Notes under the pieces: model-generated | Told to the model about the DNA's origin: nothing | Seen by the model: the letters and a program-made list of their open reading frames with translations, nothing else | Databases searched by the model: none | Position numbers and translations under genes: made by a program | Assembly (NCBI RefSeq): GCF_000189635.1 | Contig: NW_002476544.1 | Location: forward strand, 186,001-250,000 | Direction: 5' to 3' | Length of the DNA: 64,000 bases | Source: Tetrahymena thermophila SB210 | Taxonomy: Eukaryota > Ciliophora > Oligohymenophorea > Hymenostomatida > Tetrahymenidae | Part shown: positions 58,668-64,000 of the stretch, piece by piece | How positions within the stretch are numbered: the stretch's first letter is position 1 | Layout of the letters: the number at the start of each line of letters is the position of its first letter

Positions 58668-60355
58668 ATGATAAAATATAATTTTAAAAGGAATTATTAT
58701 TATTTTATGTATAAATAATTATTTTCTGTTTTATTATATTTCATTTTTACTTTTAGAGTTTTACAATTTCCTTACTTGTTTTTAATATACAACAAACAAA
58801 CAAATAAATAAATACCCAATAAACAAATTAAGATAAAAAAATTAAAAGATGCGCAAAATAGGTAGACAAAACCAAAAGTAATATAAATAACTAAATAAAT
58901 AAGTAGACTATAGTTCAGTCTGATTAATTTGAACTTATTAGCTTAACAATTGATATACATCTGAAAGATTTATTGAGCTATTTTTATTAGGAAGTTTTAA
59001 AATAATATTGATTAATTTATAATAATATCCTTTTTTTAAGAGTTTTACCTTTTTATTTTTCTTGTATCAATTTTTTTTATGCACTATTATATTTATACAA
59101 TTATTTTAAGACTATCAATAAATAAATAAATTGAGTAGTAAGTAATAGCACGAAATAGATTTAAATAATAATAAAAATTGAGAAATAGAACTCAAATAAA
59201 TTATAAAAAAATAAAAAAGTTACAAGTAAATTTAAATAAATAAATAAATTAAAAAATAATTTTTTTGAAAGTATTTTTTTACATTTAGAAATATATAAAA
59301 AATAATAAAATTATTTTTGCATTTAAAGTGTAAATGAATTCTAATTATTTATTAACAAAATATCTATTTTTTAATTTGTCATCATCTAATTTTCCAATTA
59401 TTTATTTTGTAATCAATAAGTTTGCTTGCTTTCTTCAATTTCTTTAGAAATCTATTTTTGATTTAGGAGCTTAGTTTGAGCCATCTTAATATAATATTTA
59501 TTTATATTTTTATAAATAAATAAATCTTTGAAAACAAAATTTTATATTACCCAATTTCAAAAGAAAAGATCTACAGGTTAGCACATTTATGAACAGTATA
59601 GCTCAAATTAGTAATACTTTAATCACTGATATTAGTATCACTTTATAATTAATTAAGTATAAATGAAAAAAATGATATGATTATTTAGTAAATATTATTA
59701 CATCAAACCAATATTAAGTATTCTTAAATTTTTTAGTATGATAAGAGAATTGCATAGATTCTAAATGCCTAAATCACTAATATTTGTTTAACTTTTAAAA
59801 AAATTTTTTTATTAATTTCAATTTTTATAATTTAAAGTAAATTTAATAAAGTAAATATTTAATCATTTATACTTACTTTAAATTTAGCTAAAATTTAAAA
59901 AGATCAGCACATTAAACTAATTAATTAGCTAAATTATTGATTGTTTCATCTCCTATATTATTCAAACTATTTTGTTAAAAATTAATTTATAAAAATAAAT
60001 ATTTTCCTAATATAAAATAATTTTCTATTGATTTTTTATGCTAATTAATTAATAATAAGTTAATGTTTTAATAATGTAGAAAGTATATTTTTTAAAAAAA
60101 TAAACATAGTTTTTTTTATCAATTAATCAAAAGAATAACTCAAAAAAATTCAAAATTGAGTAGAAATTAGTTCTATCTATATTAAGAGCATTTTATGAAA
60201 TTAAAAATTAAAAATTGATTTTAAATAAAATATTATTTTATATTAAATGAAAGATTGATTGATTATGTTTAAAAGAAATTATTATTTCATAATTACCGTA
60301 GTTTCTCGTTAATTAAGGAATTTTTTAAATCAAAATTTTTGTAAAAATTTAGTCC
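58668..60355. other. intergenic spacer
   Basis: The first ~630 bp are the right end of duplication unit 2. The rest is unique A+T-rich DNA on the 3' side of the LRR gene. No supported frame. Confidence 0.55.
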
Positions 60356-61829
60356 TCAAAAAATAGGAAATTTATTTGTTTTGAATAACTTTACTAAACT
60401 AAAATAATTAATTTTATTTAATATTAAATTTTTTAAAATTAAAAAATTATTCAAGATAGAGAGAGTTGTTAATGCTTTTATCAGAAAATAAAGAAATAAT
60501 TTATATCAAATACAAACCTTAAGTCAAGTGTTAAATCAGTAAGGTTAGAAAATTAAACAAGAGAAGTTGCTATATTTATTGCTCCTTATTAATCTAATTT
60601 ATTTTAACTTTTAATAATGAAAATGAATTTATTTAGCAAAATATTTTTAAAATTTACCATAATTCAATTGTTATAGCTTTAATGCTTAGGGAGAACAGAG
60701 ATCCAACTTAGCCAAAAAGAGCAAAATTTGTGATAAGGTTATAACTAAATGTAAAATAATTAAAAACCATAAATTTGTAATAGAATTAATACTTAAATCC
60801 AAGTGTAAGCTAGTTGAGATTAATATTTTTTTCTAACTCTTTGCCTAAACATTAAACCCCTAAGTCTCCTATCTGATTATCACTGATATAAAATATTTTT
60901 GTTTTTTCGAATCAAAAATTAAAAAATACTTTAAATAAAGTGATATAATTTTGAGATTTTAGCAACTCGCTATTCCCATAGCAAGCTCGTTTAATCCATC
61001 ATCTTTGATTTTGTTTGATCTTTAAATTTAAATTAGCTAAAAAAATTATTTAGTGTAATTTATGTTTACATCAACTTAAAATGAAAAATAGAAAGATTTT
61101 GGCATTTTTTTAAAGCCTTTCCCATCCCAATAGCTCCTTATTTTGTTATACCGTTATAGCTTTTAAATATAATGAAAATGATTACTTTTTGAATTTTATT
61201 TAAATAAAGATAGATTTAAAGCTTTACCTAAAATTAATATCTAAAGTGAAAAGTTAGCAACATTCAGAGAAGCATTCAAATAGCTTAGTTGCTCCATTAT
61301 CTTAAATCTTATTTGTACTATTTAGATGTTGGGTAAGAAATTTAAAATAAGTAAAGATGCAATACATTTACCTCAGATTCAAAGATAGATATTAAAGATT
61401 TTTACAACCTAAAAATCCATTACCAATTAGTGATGCTTATTCTGCATTTATTTGGCAGATACTTATTTGAATAAAACATAAAATATTTATTAATTTTTAA
61501 TATTTAAATTAACCAATAAATAAATACCTTTGTTAATAAGTCAAACTGATCAATTCTTCGTATTTAGCGATTGATTTGCCTAAGTCATCAGCAAAAGAAT
61601 TAAAACTAATATTTTAGCTTTTTGGATTTAAAAAGAGTGTAATAAATAACACAAAAAGTAATTAAATTTCTTTTAATTTGCTTTTAATAAGTATACTTAA
61701 ATATTAGTAAAAGATCTTTAATATGCCAAATATCTTTTTAATTAATAAACTTTTTTAGAAAAAAAAATTAATTTTAAATCATCAATTTTAATAAAATTTG
61801 CTCACCTGAAATAGATTTTCAAATTTCAT
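60356..61829 (-). CDS. leucine-rich-repeat protein with one repeat per exon
   Basis: Eleven exons in reading order: 61806-61829, 61697-61749, 61528-61605, 61372-61461, 61228-61317, 61070-61159, 60930-61019, 60793-60882, 60658-60744, 60518-60607, 60356-60398. The total is 274 aa, TGA stop. Six internal exons are exactly 90 nt and one is 87. All internal introns are phase 2, and each exon encodes one ~30-residue ribonuclease-inhibitor-like LRR with consensus xNxIxDxGxxxLGxxLxxCQNLxxLxLxLx. Examples are NGITKQGAIGMGKAL, KKCQNLSIFHFKL and NQIGDLGVQCLGKEL. Such proteins form curved scaffolds for protein binding. Only LRRs and a short N-terminal lead (MKFENLFQFIN) are present; no kinase or NACHT domain is seen. 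The terminal 43-nt exon is the least certain. Confidence 0.82.
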
Positions 61830-63083
61830 AGTTTTACTAATATAATTTTTTTTATTTTAAAAAAAGGAAAAATATGATCAATATTTATTTAGCTTATTTC
61901 TTTAAAATAAATAATTCATTTTCAATTAATTTTATATGTAAAAGTAGAAAAAATCATCAATATCTTTTATTAAATTTTATCTAATATATAATATAATTTC
62001 TAATATTAGAAACCCCAAATAATATAAGGAGGGTGAATTATTTTAGGAGAAATACTTGTACTCAATATATTAAATTATTTTAATTAATTTATTAAAAAAA
62101 TAATAGTTTATTTTAGAAATCTAATTTATTCATAAATTTTAAATAGATATTTTTAAAAGTGTTGAGAGATAGATTGATGGAAAATAATCTTTAAAAATTA
62201 ATGGAATCTCAATTAATTTTTAACACAAAGATTATTTGGAATAATTTTATAACATAGAATAATAACTATTTATGTTTAGAATTTAATTAAATAATATCCA
62301 AAACCAGCAATACAATTAAAGCATAGTCACACACATTTGAATTCGCTTCATAAATAAAATAAATCAATATTTTATAAATAAAAGTTAATCAAATATAATT
62401 TAATTTAAATGGAAGAATTTATTTTCGTTTAAACTATTATTTATACTTAGTTTTTTAGTTTTTAATAAGTAATTAAAAATGATTTATCTAATATGAATAA
62501 AGGTTTTAATGAATTAATTTTAGGTACATTTATAATATTTAAACATATCTTTTTATACTGTAAATACAAGTACAGCTTGCTTATAGTATTATTTTAAAGA
62601 TAATATAAAGAAAATGTTAATAACACCTGATTTAATAAAATAGTAGAATTTATTATCATTTAACATATTATTTAAGCTTAAAAAATTATTTTTTTTGAGG
62701 TAATTAAAATCATTTTTTAAGAAGGAATTAAGATAAAAATAACTTTCAGGAGCATGTATAGCATACAAATATCTTTTTTTATATAAGACTCTTTAAGACC
62801 AGACCAGACAGTTTACACTATTAATTTAAAGAGAAAATACTAATTAATTTATTTGAATATTTTTTATTTTCTCTATGAATATCAAAAGAAAAAAAAGGTA
62901 ATAATAATAATAAAAGATATTTAAAATAGAAATCTATTTTTTAAGTTACATTTATTTAATTTTATATTATTATTTGATTCGAAATTGACTCACAATTTTT
63001 TTTGTACTTTTTTTCCTTTTCTTTTCGATTTATTAATATAGATACTTTCAAAAGATTTAATTAATTTATCTCAAACAAAATAA
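61830..63083. other. intergenic spacer
   Basis: Promoter side of the LRR gene (-). A+T-rich, no supported coding frame. Confidence 0.5.
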
Positions 63084-63500
63084 ATGGGAAATTCTAATGA
63101 TAAATATAGTTGTTGCAAGTCTACTTAACAACTTTTAAACAAATAAAAAATAAGTTATATAATTTTAATTAGGAAAAAAGAAAGTTGTTTTTATTTTATC
63201 ATTCATTTTGAATTTCCCTTAGCTCGCTCGAAATTAATTGATAAATAATTTTGTATTTAATTCGAATAAAGGAAGAAATAATAAAATAGAAAGAAAGAAA
63301 GTATCCCAATTATCTTAAGCAAGCAACAAAAGATTCTTATTTATTTGCTATTGATTAAATTCGAACAATTAATAAAAATAAAACTGAAAAAATAATTCTA
63401 AATGATACTTGATAATGGTAAATATAACATATAAAACTTAGAGTAAATAAATATATAATATATTAAATCAGACTTAACAAAAATATTAGAATTTATATGA
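63084..63500 (+). CDS. possible N-myristoylated protein, 5' part of a gene
   Basis: ATG at 63084 opens MGNSNDKYSCC, which fits an N-myristoylation signal (Met-Gly, small residue at 5-6) followed by a Cys pair suited to palmitoylation. The frame is TGA-free for 138 codons to 63500, but composition after ~30 residues is low-complexity Lys/Gln/Ile-rich. A splice out of this frame is likely and the gene may continue past the window edge. No family is recognised. Confidence 0.3.
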
Positions 63501-64000
63501 AATATATAACACTCTTAGTGGAGATAACATTATGCATGTTCAAGCTTTCTTTAATATATTTACCATTTTTTTACAATTTAAATTTACTTAACAATTAATA
63601 GAAAAATATGAAATTATAAATATGCTTAAGAACTTAACAAATAAAGAAAAAAATATAAAATTATATTTTTATTTTAATTAAAAATGTATGGCAATTAATT
63701 TATACACTATTACTGCATTAAAAATTCTTTGATTATAAACAGCTGATACGAATTAATAAAATTAACTTTAAGAAGAATTTAAGTTTATGGAATAAAATGA
63801 ACTTTTACTAATTATCTTTTTGGTAAAATCTAACTTTTACTTAAGATTCATTCGATTTTCCGTCAAAAATAATCATATGTAACTTTCATATTGTAAAAAT
63901 AATTAATAATAGCAATGAACAAAATTTATATTATTTGACTTGTTAATTTATATGCAATTTATTTCCTTTTTTTCAGAAAAAAATATATTTAAATAGCTTG
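63501..64000. other. right-edge A+T-rich DNA
   Basis: No supported coding frame. It could contain introns or later exons of the candidate beginning at 63084. Confidence 0.4.

Larger units (their letters stand above)
53985..59300. repeat. tandem segmental duplication, unit 2 (~5.3 kb)
   Basis: Direct copy of 48460-53975. Non-coding parts show multiple indels and substitutions, including a loss of ~150 nt relative to the 49620-49800 region. The surface-protein gene within is almost unchanged. Confidence 0.93.

Overview
The window looks like macronuclear chromosomal DNA of an oligohymenophorean ciliate, most likely Tetrahymena or a close relative. The DNA is extremely A+T-rich. All seventeen well-supported genes use TAA and TAG as sense codons (glutamine) and end only at TGA. 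Introns are short, A+T-rich and GT..AG. A standard-code reading therefore shatters nearly every gene, and most apparent standard-code open frames here are shadows. All gene models were built by hand with TAA/TAG=Gln. Exon joins were accepted only when the reading phase closed exactly, and paralogues were used as a cross-check where they exist.

Region 1 (1-10.6 kb, all minus strand) holds three single-exon, receptor-like type I membrane proteins with cysteine-rich ectodomains, then a theta-like glutathione S-transferase. Region 2 (11-27 kb) is a housekeeping block: a Nup50-like nucleoporin with FG repeats and a Ran-binding domain (+), a convergent SLC35F6-type transporter (-), a BAR-domain protein with AP-2/clathrin-type C-terminal motifs (+), and a membrane-anchored monoacylglycerol-lipase-like hydrolase (-). 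Region 3 (27-31.6 kb) is a long gene-poor stretch with a 29-unit GGAT microsatellite, followed by a GPI-anchored-type surface protein gene.

Region 4 (32.6-47.6 kb) is a tandem array of three paralogous NEK-type kinases with long Gln/Asn-rich tails. Two of the tails carry unrelated internal tandem repeats, and an assembly gap (100 N) lies inside the third gene. Region 5 (48.4-59.3 kb) is a head-to-tail duplication of a ~5.4 kb cassette. Each copy carries a small, apparently undescribed three-exon gene for a secreted ~117-residue protein, followed by a surface-protein gene related to the one at 30.5 kb. The two surface-protein copies are almost identical although their flanks have drifted. Region 6 (60.3-61.8 kb) holds a minus-strand leucine-rich-repeat gene in which nearly every exon is exactly one 90-nt (30-residue) repeat. 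The right edge has a possible start of an N-myristoylated protein gene.

Themes are lineage-specific expansion of surface/secreted and signalling genes by local duplication, embedded among conserved nuclear-pore, membrane-trafficking and lipid genes. The most novel-looking items are the duplicated secreted-protein/GPI-antigen cassette, the conserved ten-cysteine receptor framework and the exon-per-repeat LRR gene.
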